Shown piece by piece: positions 29,383 through 37,526 of a DNA stretch of 64,000 bases. Position numbers and translations under genes: made by a program. The stretch is from Eubacteriales bacterium (GTDB taxonomy: Bacteria > Bacillota > Clostridia > Oscillospirales > Acutalibacteraceae): positions 1 to 64,000 of the forward strand of contig JAUNJO010000004.1 of NCBI GenBank assembly GCA_030533225.1, given 5' to 3'. Each line of letters opens with the position of its first letter. Positions within the stretch are counted from its first letter, which is position 1. A model generated the notes under the pieces. The model did no database searches, was not told the DNA's origin, and was given only the letters and a program-made list of their open reading frames with translations.

Positions 29383-30099
29383 ATGATAATAGATGTAACA
29401 GGTCTTGAGTTTGACGCTCTCAACGAAAAACTGCGTGAGAGTGACAGCACGGTTACACTTAAGGGTTGCTTAGGTCAACGCTTTATCGCCTCGGGCATGA
29501 AGGACAAAACCATCACCATTGAGGGTATTCCCGGTAACGCTCTGGGTGCTTACCTCAACGGTGCCTCCATCACCGTAAAGGATAACGCACAGGATGCCGT
29601 AGGCGATACCATGAATGACGGTGAAATCATAGTTCACGGTAATATAGGCGATGCCGCTGGATATGCAATGCGCGGCGGTAAAATATATATTAAAGGCAAC
29701 GCAGGATATAGAGCCGGCATTCACATGAAGGAGTATAAGGATAAGGTACCCCTTATGATTATCGGCGGCTCGGCAGGAAGTTTTCTCGGTGAATACCAGG
29801 CAGGCGGAATTATTGTTGTTTTGGGACTTTCAACAGACGGAAGCCTTGTAGGCAATTTCCCCTGCACGGGAATGCACGGCGGCAAGGTCTTTTTCCGCGG
29901 TGAAGTATCAAAAGAAGCATTCCCGAAAAACATTTGCTTAAATCCTGCAACCGAAGAAGATATTGACCTTGTCCGCAATTCAATTTCCGAATATTGCGAT
30001 ACATTCGGCTTTGACAAAAATGAAATACTGGGCGCAAAGTTTACTGTTGCCACACCCGACAGTAACAACCCCTACAAGCAGATGTATGTGGCGAATTAA
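29383..30099 (+). CDS. Glutamate synthase GXGXG-domain subunit
   Basis: A 238-residue right-handed beta-helix protein equal to the C-terminal GXGXG domain of large GltB. The repeated G-x-x-G-x-x-G pattern is clear in GNALGAYLNGASITV, GDTMNDGEIIVHGNIGDAAG and GNFPCTGMHGGKVFFRG. In whole GltB this domain is structural and helps form the ammonia tunnel. The start at 29383 follows GGAGG; the frame from 29365 overlaps the FAD gene. With the glutaminase and FMN genes it completes a three-piece GltB. Confidence 0.94.
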   Translation: MIIDVTGLEFDALNEKLRESDSTVTLKGCLGQRFIASGMKDKTITIEGIPGNALGAYLNGASITVKDNAQDAVGDTMNDGEIIVHGNIGDAAGYAMRGGKIYIKGNAGYRAGIHMKEYKDKVPLMIIGGSAGSFLGEYQAGGIIVVLGLSTDGSLVGNFPCTGMHGGKVFFRGEVSKEAFPKNICLNPATEEDIDLVRNSISEYCDTFGFDKNEILGAKFTVATPDSNNPYKQMYVAN

Positions 30100-30117
30100 A
30101 AGAAAGAGGTAGCTATT

Positions 30118-31329
30118 ATGAAGTATTCAAAGGAAGAGGTTATGCAGTTTGTAGAAGAAGAGGACGTAAAATTCATACGCCTTGCTTTCTGCGATGTCTT
30201 CGGCAAACAAAAAAATATTGCGATTATGCCCTCGGAGCTTTCCCGTGCTTTTGAATACGGCATTGCTTTTGACGGCTCTGCCATTACCGGCTTCGGCGAT
30301 GAAACCCATTCGGATTTGCTTTTGCATCCCGACCCGGAAACACTTATGCTGCTTCCCTGGAGACCGGAACACGGCAAGGTTGTGCGTATGTTTACAAGCA
30401 TCACCTATCCCGACGGAACTCCGTTTGAGTGTGACACAAGAGGAATTCTAAAAGAAGCTATTGCATATGCTCAAAAGGAGGGCTACTCTTTTGCCTTTGG
30501 TGCAGAGCAGGAGTTTTATCTGTTCTTGCTTGACGAAAACGGAAAACCCACAAAAACGCCCTATGACGAAGCAGGTTACATGGATTTGGCACCGGACGAC
30601 AGAGGGGAAAATATCCGACGCGAAATCTGCTTAACCCTGGAGCAAATGGGCATTAGGCCCGAATCCTCTCATCACGAGGAAGGCCCCGGTCAAAACGAGA
30701 TTGACTTCCGCTACTCCAGTCCCCTTTCTGCCGCAGACAACACAATGACTTTCCAAACAGTTGTCAACACAGTAGCGCGCCGAAACGGTCTGTATGTGGA
30801 TTTTTCTCCCAAGCCACTCAAACATAAACCCGGCAACGGATTTCACATTAATGTTTCCGTATCTCCCAAAAACAACATTCAAAATATGCACCACATGATT
30901 GCAGGCGTGCTGAACCGCATTTGCGAAATGACGGCATTTCTCAACCCAACAGAGAATTCTTACGCACGGTTCGGCGAAGACAAGGCTCCGGCTTATGTAT
31001 CTTGGTCAAGAGAAAACCGTTCACAGCTTGTTCGTATTCCGGCTTCCCCTTTGACTGCTCCTCGTGCCGAACTTCGTTCACCTGACCCGTCAGCCAATCC
31101 GTACATTGCCTTTGCACTGGTTATCTATGCGGCTCTTGAAGGACTGAAGAACAAAACCGAGCTTATGCCCGCAGCGGATATAAACCTTTTCCGCGCTGAC
31201 GAAGAAACGCTCAGGCAGTTTGAGAAAATTCCGCAAAGTCTTAGTGAGGCTTGCAGTCTTGCGGCAAACAGTGATTTTATTAAGGAGCATATTCCCAAAA
31301 AGGTACTTCAAATCTATTGCAATCAATAA
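30118..31329 (+). CDS. glnA: Glutamine synthetase type I, short form
   Basis: A 403-residue GSI: FDGSAITGF in the beta-grasp region, then GAEQEFYLFLLDENG, SSHHEEGPGQNEIDF, GNGFHINVS, RIPASPLTAPRAELRSPDPS. It is about 40 residues shorter than the usual 440-470 and ends at IPKKVLQIYCNQ, without the C-terminal segment that in Bacillus GSI follows the final helix and contacts the regulators GlnR and TnrA. It follows the GXGXG subunit by 18 bp, so GS and GOGAT are co-transcribed. Its regulation is probably by the ANTAR protein encoded next. Confidence 0.93.
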   Translation: MKYSKEEVMQFVEEEDVKFIRLAFCDVFGKQKNIAIMPSELSRAFEYGIAFDGSAITGFGDETHSDLLLHPDPETLMLLPWRPEHGKVVRMFTSITYPDGTPFECDTRGILKEAIAYAQKEGYSFAFGAEQEFYLFLLDENGKPTKTPYDEAGYMDLAPDDRGENIRREICLTLEQMGIRPESSHHEEGPGQNEIDFRYSSPLSAADNTMTFQTVVNTVARRNGLYVDFSPKPLKHKPGNGFHINVSVSPKNNIQNMHHMIAGVLNRICEMTAFLNPTENSYARFGEDKAPAYVSWSRENRSQLVRIPASPLTAPRAELRSPDPSANPYIAFALVIYAALEGLKNKTELMPAADINLFRADEETLRQFEKIPQSLSEACSLAANSDFIKEHIPKKVLQIYCNQ

Positions 31330-31364
31330 ATGAATGCATACTAAATTGAGAGGGGTGGTAGTAA

Positions 31365-31949
31365 ATGAGCTTAGAATCAAGAATTTACAGCGTTCTTGTA
31401 GTTTCCTCATCGGAAGCTTTCAATAATGCTACCCGCGAAATGCTGCCTCCCTCCAAGTATCATCCTGTATGTTTTACCTCTAACGCAAGTGAGGCAAAGC
31501 GATATCTGGTTGAGCGAAGTTTTGATTTTGTTATAATCAACTCTCCCCTGCCCGACGACAACGGTACCCGTTTTGCCATTGACTGCTGTCGGTCTCTGAC
31601 AAGCGTTGTTCTTCTGATGCTTCGCGCGGAAACCTATGCTGAGCTTTACAGCAAGGTGGTGTCCTACGGCGTATTTACCCTGCCGAAGCCCACTTCTAAA
31701 GTGATTATGATGCAAGCTCTCGACTGGCTTGCAAGCGGTAGGGAAAGGCTTAGAAAATTAGAAAAGAAGACTTTGTCGGTTGAAGAACGCATGGAAGAAA
31801 TCCGTATAGTAAACCGCGCAAAAATACTTCTTGTCAGCGAACTGCATATGACTGAGCCCGAAGCACACCGCTACATAGAAAAACAGGCTATGGACCGCTG
31901 TATTACAAAGCGAGAGGCAGCCGAAACGGTTATTAAAACATATTCTTAA
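31365..31949 (+). CDS. ANTAR-domain antiterminator with degenerate receiver (NitR/NasT-like)
   Basis: A 194-residue RNA-binding regulator. Residues 5-120 are a receiver-like fold that has lost its phosphorylation site: the acidic pair is SSS (14-16) and the phosphoacceptor Asp is N59 in FVIINSPLPDDNG; the lysine K108 in LPKPT remains. A coiled-coil linker (RERLRKLEKK) leads to an ANTAR three-helix domain at about 138-190 with RAKILLVSELHMTEPEAHRYI and MDRCITKREAAETVI. A similar ANTAR gene, nitR, sits downstream of glnA in solventogenic Clostridium, where nitrogen-responsive antitermination was proposed. Hairpins of the matching type occur in the leaders at 17463-25021. Confidence 0.93.
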   Translation: MSLESRIYSVLVVSSSEAFNNATREMLPPSKYHPVCFTSNASEAKRYLVERSFDFVIINSPLPDDNGTRFAIDCCRSLTSVVLLMLRAETYAELYSKVVSYGVFTLPKPTSKVIMMQALDWLASGRERLRKLEKKTLSVEERMEEIRIVNRAKILLVSELHMTEPEAHRYIEKQAMDRCITKREAAETVIKTYS

Positions 31950-32003
31950 CGAAAAAGTTAGCACCGCTTCACTTTTGATTATCAAAATTAACTATGACTA
32001 AAA

Positions 32004-32036
32004 ATGAGTTCTGTACATTACAGAACTCATTTTTTA
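32004..32036 (+). terminator. Terminator of the glutamate synthase-glnA-ANTAR operon
   Basis: ATGAGTTCTG-TACATTA-CAGAACTCAT followed by TTTTTATG, 55 bases after the ANTAR gene. Confidence 0.85.
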
Positions 32037-32065
32037 TGAAATTTCTCAGTTTTAACTTGTTTTTT

Positions 32066-32108
32066 CAAAAAAATGCACCTCCGAAAGCCTCATACTTTCG
32101 GGGGTGCA
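32066..32108 (-). terminator. Terminator of the small minus-strand gene
   Basis: On the minus strand GCACCCCCGAAAG pairs with CTTTCGGAGGTGC (one mismatch) and is followed by ATTTTTTTG. Confidence 0.75.
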
Positions 32109-32139
32109 AAACATTAGAAGTATCAAAAACGAGTATCGG

Positions 32140-32454
32140 TTACACCTTTACAAAGGGAATATGCAACACGCGTTTGAGGAAGATTTTGAAAAGCTTATTC
32201 AGTATGAATTTCAGGAAGGAAATTGCTGTGCCGATAAGACCTTTTCCTTTGCGTTTACGGGAGAATTTCAAACTGCGTTTACCGGTAGTGTCAACAGAGC
32301 CTGAAACACCGCCGACTGAAAATTCCCCGGCGCCCTTTATTCTGTTTTTCGCTTCTTTCAGGCAAGTGATACCTAAAGCAACAGCCGCCCATGCGCTTAT
32401 AAACCCGGACACCAAAGCAATAAACTTGAGAATCTTTTTCTTCATAAAATCCAT
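32140..32454 (-). CDS. Small basic protein with one N-terminal membrane segment, unknown function
   Basis: A 104-residue frame (or 101 from the second Met at 32445, better placed behind AGGGGA). Residues 5-30 are a hydrophobic segment (ILKFIALVSGFISAWAAVAL) after a KKK start, fitting a signal anchor. The middle is Gly/Ser-rich and the tail very basic and amphipathic (SFLKFILNKLFKIFLKRVL). I do not recognise a family. It is called real because it has its own consensus-like promoter at 32511-32539 and a terminator right after its stop; the longer opposite-strand frame has neither. It is the only gene between the nitrogen operon and yfcE. Confidence 0.65.
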   Translation of the reverse strand: MDFMKKKILKFIALVSGFISAWAAVALGITCLKEAKNRIKGAGEFSVGGVSGSVDTTGKRSLKFSRKRKGKGLIGTAISFLKFILNKLFKIFLKRVLHIPFVKV

Positions 32455-32510
32455 CCCCTATCTTCCAAAAAACAAAGTGACTGTGAAAAAGCCACAACTT
32501 TTCTTTAGTA

Positions 32511-32539
32511 ATTATACCATACTACTGCACCTCTTTCAA
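32511..32539 (-). promoter_or_regulatory. Promoter of the small minus-strand gene
   Basis: TTGAAA (32539-32534), 17-bp spacer, TATAAT (32516-32511), about 60 bases before the start. Confidence 0.7.
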
Positions 32540-32663
32540 CAATATTTTAACTATTTTGGATAATTTTCTCAAATTCACCCAAAATGCCTTAATTACTGTG
32601 GATTTTCTCCCATATATAATGTATAATAAACCTTATATATCGCTTAAACAATCGGAGGAAGTT

Positions 32664-33206
32664 ATGAAAATCTTTATTGCATCTGACATACACGGCTCTT
32701 CCTATTATTGCAAAGAACTGCTAAAAGCCTTTGAGAATGAGAAGGCAGACAAAATTCTGCTTCTCGGGGACATCCTTTATCACGGTCCGCGAAACGACCT
32801 GCCGAAAGAGTACTGTCCGAAAGAGGTAATTGCCCTCTTAAACCCTCTCAAAGATAAAATCCTTTGTGTCAGGGGCAACTGTGACACCGAGGTGGACCAA
32901 ATGGTCCTTGAGTTTCCCATACTCTCTGATTATGCACTTCTCTACATTGACGGCGTTACTGTTTTTGCAACACACGGACATATTTACAGCGAGGAAAAGC
33001 TGCCTCCCATAAGCCGCGGTGATGTTCTCCTATGCGGTCACACCCATGTGCCCAAATGCACTGAGCATGAGGACTATGTATATATGAATCCCGGTTCAGT
33101 TTCAATTCCGAAAGAGGACAGTCATCACGGATATATGACCCATGAAAACGGACTTTTCCTTTGGAAAGATTTACAGGGAAACATCCTGAAAGAATACAGA
33201 AAATGA
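32664..33206 (+). CDS. yfcE: YfcE-type metallophosphodiesterase
   Basis: A 180-residue calcineurin-like phosphoesterase. Metal motifs: ASDIHGS at the N-terminus, LLGDILYHGPRND, VRGNCDTEVD, THGHIYSEEKLP and CGHTHVPK. E. coli YfcE hydrolyses phosphodiester test substrates in a Mn-dependent way; the natural substrate is unknown. The start at 32664 follows CGGAGGA; the longer frame has no ribosome site. Its stop overlaps the sfsA start (ATGA). Confidence 0.93.
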   Translation: MKIFIASDIHGSSYYCKELLKAFENEKADKILLLGDILYHGPRNDLPKEYCPKEVIALLNPLKDKILCVRGNCDTEVDQMVLEFPILSDYALLYIDGVTVFATHGHIYSEEKLPPISRGDVLLCGHTHVPKCTEHEDYVYMNPGSVSIPKEDSHHGYMTHENGLFLWKDLQGNILKEYRK

Positions 33207-33898
33207 AATACAAAGAAATTACCGAGGGTATCTTCATCTCAAGGCCCAACCGCTTTATTGCAAAAGTAAACATAGAGGGCAAAGAGACTGTTGTCCATGT
33301 GAAAAACACCGGCAGATGCAGGGAACTCTTAACAGCCGGCTGCAAAGTTTACCTGAGTGTTTCCGAAAGTCCCGCACGCAAAACAGGGCACGACCTTATC
33401 TCTGCGGTAAAGGAAAGAGAAAACCTTTCCCCCATACTCATAAATCTTGATTCACAGGTTCCCAATGATGTTGCAGCAGAATAGCTCAAAGAGGGAAACA
33501 TATTCTCCGAGGATGCGGTTATCAAAAGAGAGGTAAAATACAAAAACTCACGCTTTGATTTTTACATTGAAGACGGAGACCGAAAATGCTTCCTTGAGGT
33601 CAAGGGCGTAACTCAGGAGTCAAACGGAATTGTTATGTTCCCCGACGCACCCACAGAGCGCGGTGTAAAGCACATAGAAGAGCTTATTGATGCCAAAAAG
33701 AACGGCTTTGAGGCTTATGTGCTCTTTGTTGTGCAGATGGAGGGTGTGGACTACCTCATTCCTAACGATGAAACACACAAAGCTTTCGGCGACGCCCTGA
33801 GGGAGGCAAAAAGTCAAGGCGTTACGGTTCTGGCAATAGATTGCAAAGTTACTCCCGATTCCCTTACTGCGAACAAGCCCGTTAAGGTAAAGTTATAG
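33203..33898 (+). pseudogene. sfsA: sfsA interrupted by an in-frame TAG
   Basis: Read through, this is a full-length SfsA of 231 residues (a nucleotide-binding protein historically called sugar fermentation stimulation protein). N-terminal KYKEITEGIFISRPNRFIA and VHVKNTGRCRELL are followed, beyond the stop, by SRFDFYIEDGDRKCFLEVKG, VMFPDAPTERGVKHI and FVVQMEGVDYLIPND. The stop TAG is at 33482-33484, in the context VAAE-stop-LKEGNIFSED. SfsA homologues commonly have an aromatic, often Trp, at this point, so a single TGG to TAG change would explain it. Both parts are in the same frame with no other lesion. Confidence 0.85.
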
Positions 33899-33970
33899 AG
33901 TGCAACATTCACAAAGGCACGCACTTACGCTTGTGAGTTTTGTACTAAAGAGATAAATCTGAAAATTGTG

Positions 33971-33999
33971 TTGACTTTATCGCGTTAAAGTGTTAAAAT
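33971..33999 (+). promoter_or_regulatory. Promoter of hisR-his operon with HisR-type palindrome
   Basis: TTGACT (33971-33976), 17-bp spacer, TAAAAT (33994-33999). An 18-bp near-palindrome ACTTTATCGCGTTAAAGT (16 of 18 positions symmetric) at 33974-33991 overlaps the -35 and fills the spacer, a typical repressor position. The adjacent TrpR-family gene is the likely binder. Confidence 0.75.
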
Positions 34000-34035
34000 T
34001 TTCAAAGAAATTCCAAATCAGGAAGGATGTTTATT

Positions 34036-34332
34036 ATGAACAAACTCAAAAGCGATGAAATAGATGCCCTTTTTGAGGCAATTCTCACTTTGGAAAACAC
34101 AGACGAGTGCTACAAATTCTTTGAGGACGCATGCACAATCAAGGAGCTTCGGGACATAGCCCAGAGATTTCATGTGGCAAGACTGCTTCGCGACGGTGGC
34201 AACTATCAGGAAATCAACGCCAAGACAGGCATGAGCACCGCCACCATCTGCCGAGTAAATAAGTGCCTCAATTACGGAGACGGCGGATATTCAACTGCTA
34301 TCGACAGGCTCAAAGAGAAAGGAAAAATTTGA
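34036..34332 (+). CDS. hisR: TrpR/YerC-family repressor of histidine biosynthesis (HisR)
   Basis: A 98-residue DNA-binding protein of the YerC/YecD TrpR-like family: CTIKELRDIAQRFHVARLL and a helix-turn-helix GNYQEINAKTGMSTATICRV. The start at 34036 is nine bases after GGAAGG; an ATG at 34027 is too close to it. Regulon work in Firmicutes assigns this family to histidine genes as HisR. Here it is one base from hisZ and has a palindrome over its own promoter, which fits autorepression of the whole his operon. The ligand is presumed to be histidine. Confidence 0.9.
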   Translation: MNKLKSDEIDALFEAILTLENTDECYKFFEDACTIKELRDIAQRFHVARLLRDGGNYQEINAKTGMSTATICRVNKCLNYGDGGYSTAIDRLKEKGKI

Positions 34333-34333
34333 G

Positions 34334-35458
34334 ATGTTTAATCTTGATACTGTTATAAAAAGTGATGAACGCGCAATTTTCATGCTGAGAGGACTTTACA
34401 AAAGCTACGGTTACTCTCAGTACAGAATGAGCCGTTTTGAAGAATACGACCTTTATGTCAGAAACAAGGACTTTCTCGTTTCCGATGAGGTCATAACCTT
34501 TACCGACAAGAACAGCAGACTTCTTGCACTAAAACCCGATGTTACACTTTCTATCATCAAAAACTCTTCCTTTGAAAGCGGCAAGGCGGAAAAGCTCTAC
34601 TACAACGAAAATGTCTACAGAGTTGCTCCCGGCACACACAACTTTAAGGAAATTATGCAGGCAGGTCTTGAGTGCATTGGTGATCTCAGCTTCTACGATA
34701 TCAGCGAGGTTGTGCTCTTGGCTGCAAAATCCCTCTCCCTCATCAGCGAAAATTATGTGCTCGATATTTCCCACATGGGACTTATCAGTGCGATTTTAGA
34801 GGATACGGGGCTCAGTCATCAGGGCAGAAAACAGGCGCTTCAATTTCTCAATCAGAAAAACCCTCATGAACTTCTTGCACTTTGCAAAAACGAGGGTATC
34901 GAAGAAACCAAGAGCAACAAACTCTGTGCCCTTTCTATCCTCTCAGGCAAAGGAGATGAAGTTCTTGATTCACTCTATCCCATGCTCACAAATTATGATG
35001 AGAAGAAGGCCTTTGAGGAATTTAAGACACTCTTTGAGATTATCAAAGAAGCAGGCCTTTGCGAAAATGTCAAAATTGACTTCTCCGTGGGCAACAATAT
35101 GAAATACTACAGCGGTGTTGTGCTGAACGGATATGTTGAGGGTATTCCCACAAGTGTGCTTTCAGGCGGTCAGTACGACAAGCTCGTTTCAAAAATGAAA
35201 GGTAAAGGCTCGGCTATGGGCTTCGCTATTTACCTTGATTTGCTCGAGCGTTTAGAGGAGGACACTAACAGCTTCGACATAGATACAGTTTTACTCAGTG
35301 ACGGCTCTACAGACGCTCTCACTCTCTCGGAGATTGCAAGAAAACTTCAGTCCGAGGGCGGAGTTTTGGTAACATCTTCGGTGCCCAAAAACACAAAGTA
35401 CAGAAGACTTATGGAAATCAAAGAAGGGGTGGTGACTACAAAAAGTGAAAATGATTAA
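34334..35458 (+). CDS. hisZ: ATP phosphoribosyltransferase regulatory subunit HisZ
   Basis: A 374-residue paralogue of histidyl-tRNA synthetase that lacks the anticodon domain and serves as regulatory subunit for short HisG. The class II synthetase-like core is visible: VITFTDKNSRLLALKPDVT, YYNENVYRVAPG and, near the C-terminus, VLSGGQYDKLVSKM. Its presence matches the 210-residue HisG encoded next, with which it overlaps by 14 bp. Confidence 0.93.
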   Translation: MFNLDTVIKSDERAIFMLRGLYKSYGYSQYRMSRFEEYDLYVRNKDFLVSDEVITFTDKNSRLLALKPDVTLSIIKNSSFESGKAEKLYYNENVYRVAPGTHNFKEIMQAGLECIGDLSFYDISEVVLLAAKSLSLISENYVLDISHMGLISAILEDTGLSHQGRKQALQFLNQKNPHELLALCKNEGIEETKSNKLCALSILSGKGDEVLDSLYPMLTNYDEKKAFEEFKTLFEIIKEAGLCENVKIDFSVGNNMKYYSGVVLNGYVEGIPTSVLSGGQYDKLVSKMKGKGSAMGFAIYLDLLERLEEDTNSFDIDTVLLSDGSTDALTLSEIARKLQSEGGVLVTSSVPKNTKYRRLMEIKEGVVTTKSEND

Positions 35459-36077
35459 TGTTGCGCTTCCCAAGGGAAGACTTGGAGAAAAAGTTTACAA
35501 CTTCTTCAAAAATGCTGGCTTTGAGTGTCCCTCAATCGAAGAACCCTCAAGAAAGCTTATTTTTGAAAATCACGAAAAGGGCGTTCGCTACTTCTGGGTA
35601 AAGCCCTCCGATGTTGCTATTTATGTTGAGAGAGGCGCTGCTGACATCGGTGTTGCGGGAAAGGACATTCTGCTTGAATACACACCCGATGTTTACGAGC
35701 TTCTGGATTTGGATTTAGGCAAATGCAGGATGGCGGTTGCCGCTAAAAAAGATTTTAAGGACAACGCCTCAAAAACCCTCAGAGTTGCCACAAAATTCCC
35801 CAATATCGCAGAGACCTTCTACAACAGCAAAAGCCGTGATATTGACATAATCAAGCTCAACGGCTCTATTGAGATTGCACCTATCCTCGGTCTTTCCGAT
35901 GTTATCGTTGACATTGTCGAGACCGGCACAACCCTCAAGGAAAATGACCTTGAGGTTGTGGAAACCATCGTGCCCATAAGCGCAAGACTTATTGCAAACA
36001 AGTCGAGCTTCAAATTCAAAAATCAGGAGATTTTGGCACTGAGCCAAGGTCTTCGTGAACAGTTGGAGAATAAGTAA
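35445..36077 (+). CDS. hisG: ATP phosphoribosyltransferase, short catalytic subunit HisG
   Basis: A 210-residue enzyme for the first histidine step, PRPP plus ATP. Motifs: ALPKGRLGEK at the N-terminus, ERGAADIGVAGKDILLE and the PRPP loop DVIVDIVETGTTLKEN. It is the short form without the C-terminal allosteric domain, so it needs HisZ. GGGGTGG lies 12 bases before a GTG at 35445; ATG at 35451 is the alternative. Confidence 0.95.
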   Translation: MKMINVALPKGRLGEKVYNFFKNAGFECPSIEEPSRKLIFENHEKGVRYFWVKPSDVAIYVERGAADIGVAGKDILLEYTPDVYELLDLDLGKCRMAVAAKKDFKDNASKTLRVATKFPNIAETFYNSKSRDIDIIKLNGSIEIAPILGLSDVIVDIVETGTTLKENDLEVVETIVPISARLIANKSSFKFKNQEILALSQGLREQLENK

Positions 36078-37354
36078 TGATTAAAATTATGAAATACAGC
36101 GATTTTTCCCGAGAGGAAATATTCGCAGTAAAAGAAAATATCGTTGATGTGTCGGGTATTGTTTCCGAAATAATCAAAAATGTCCGTGAAAACGGTGATA
36201 AGGCGCTCTATGAGTACTCCCTCAAATTTGACAAGGCCGAGCTTTCCTCACTTGAAGTGACCGATGAGGAAATCGAAGAGGCCTTCGCATCAGTGGAGCC
36301 TGAGTTTTTGGATATTCTCAGAAAAGCAGCCGAAAACATCACCGCTTTCCACGAAAAGCAGGTTAGAAACAGTTTTATCATGAGTGATAAAGAGGGTATT
36401 GTTACCGGCCAAAAGGTTACCCCAATTGAGAAAGTCGGTCTCTATGTTCCCGGCGGTACTGCGGCCTATCCTTCCACCGTACTCATGGACAGTATTCCTG
36501 CAAAAATCGCAGGCTGTGAGGAGATTGTCATGGTTACTCCTCCCTCTTTCGGCGGAAAGGTAAATCCCGTTATCTTAGCGGCTGCAAAAATTGCAGGTGT
36601 TACAAGGATTTTTAAGGTGGGCGGTGCTCAGGCTGTTGCCGCTTTGGCTTACGGCACAGAGAGTATTCCGAGGGTGTATAAGATTGTAGGCCCCGGCAAT
36701 GCCTTCGTTGCTGAGGCTAAAAGACAGGTTTACGGTCAAGTGTCCATAGACATGATTGCAGGTCCCAGCGAAATTCTTGTTATTGCCGACGGCAGCTCAA
36801 ACCCTGCACACTGCGCCGCAGACTTACTCTCTCAGGCAGAGCACGACAAGCTGGCAAGCGCTGTACTTGTTACTGACAGCGAAGAACTTGCACAGAAAGT
36901 ATCCGAGGAACTCGAAAGACAGATTCCTCTGCTTCCACGAGCAGAAATTGCCAGAGCGTCCATCGACAACAACGGAAAAATCATAGTTGCCGAGGATTTG
37001 GATAAGGTTATAGAGATTTCCAACGAAATTGCTCCCGAACACCTGGAGTTAATGGTTGACAATCCCTTTGACCTGCTCAGCAAGGTCAAGAATGCAGGCT
37101 CGGTATTTATGGGCAGAAACTGCCCCGAGGCTTTGGGCGACTACTTTGCAGGTGCTAACCACACCCTGCCCACAAGCGGTACTGCGAAATTCTCAAGTCC
37201 TCTCTCGGTTGACGACTTTGTAAAGAAGATTCAGTACACCTACTACACAGAAGACGCACTGAGAAAGGTTGCGAAAGACGTTGCCTTCTTTGCCCACAAA
37301 GAGGGACTTGACGCTCACGCAAAGAGTGCTGTTATCAGAACAGAAGAAATCTAA
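36077..37354 (+). CDS. hisD: Histidinol dehydrogenase HisD
   Basis: A 425-residue zinc enzyme oxidising histidinol to histidine with two NAD. Family blocks: YVPGGTAAYPSTVLM, GPGNAFVAEAKRQVYG, IDMIAGPSEILVIAD, LLSQAEHDKLASA and ANHTLPTSGTAKFSS. Length is normal. The start overlaps the hisG stop (TAATG). The gene ends at CTAA, which is one side of the target duplication of an inserted MITE-like element. Confidence 0.96.
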   Translation: MIKIMKYSDFSREEIFAVKENIVDVSGIVSEIIKNVRENGDKALYEYSLKFDKAELSSLEVTDEEIEEAFASVEPEFLDILRKAAENITAFHEKQVRNSFIMSDKEGIVTGQKVTPIEKVGLYVPGGTAAYPSTVLMDSIPAKIAGCEEIVMVTPPSFGGKVNPVILAAAKIAGVTRIFKVGGAQAVAALAYGTESIPRVYKIVGPGNAFVAEAKRQVYGQVSIDMIAGPSEILVIADGSSNPAHCAADLLSQAEHDKLASAVLVTDSEELAQKVSEELERQIPLLPRAEIARASIDNNGKIIVAEDLDKVIEISNEIAPEHLELMVDNPFDLLSKVKNAGSVFMGRNCPEALGDYFAGANHTLPTSGTAKFSSPLSVDDFVKKIQYTYYTEDALRKVAKDVAFFAHKEGLDAHAKSAVIRTEEI

Positions 37355-37526
37355 GGAAGCACTGATTAAATCGTTTGTGCATATTGCACCGTCAGATTTT
37401 TCGTCAGATTGGACAAATAAACCGCAGTAATGCTGACGCATTACGAGGATTTTTTGGTCAGGCTGACGGAAAATATGCAAGCAAGATATGCAAACAATCT
37501 TCAGATGTGATTTATTCAGTGGTTCC
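37355..37526. mobile_element. 172-bp MITE-like insertion between hisD and hisC
   Basis: Ends GGAAGCACTGATTAAATC and GATTTATTCAGTGGTTCC are imperfect terminal inverted repeats (15 of 18 match), and an inner arm GCATATT..CCGTCAG is matched by CTGACGG..AATATGC, so the whole element folds back. It is flanked by the direct repeat CTAA (37351-37354 and 37527-37530), a 4-bp target duplication. It contains no reading frame. All other his junctions are 14 bp overlaps to 13 bp gaps, so this is a secondary insertion. Confidence 0.85.

Noticed and set aside
29370..29386. TGGTATAATATG at the start of the GXGXG gene as an internal promoter.
   Set aside because: There is no -35 at a proper distance; it is coding sequence plus start codon in a continuous operon.
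31994..32563. 189-codon plus-strand frame after the ANTAR gene.
   Set aside because: It starts inside the operon terminator and is antisense to the small minus-strand gene, which has its own promoter, ribosome site and terminator.
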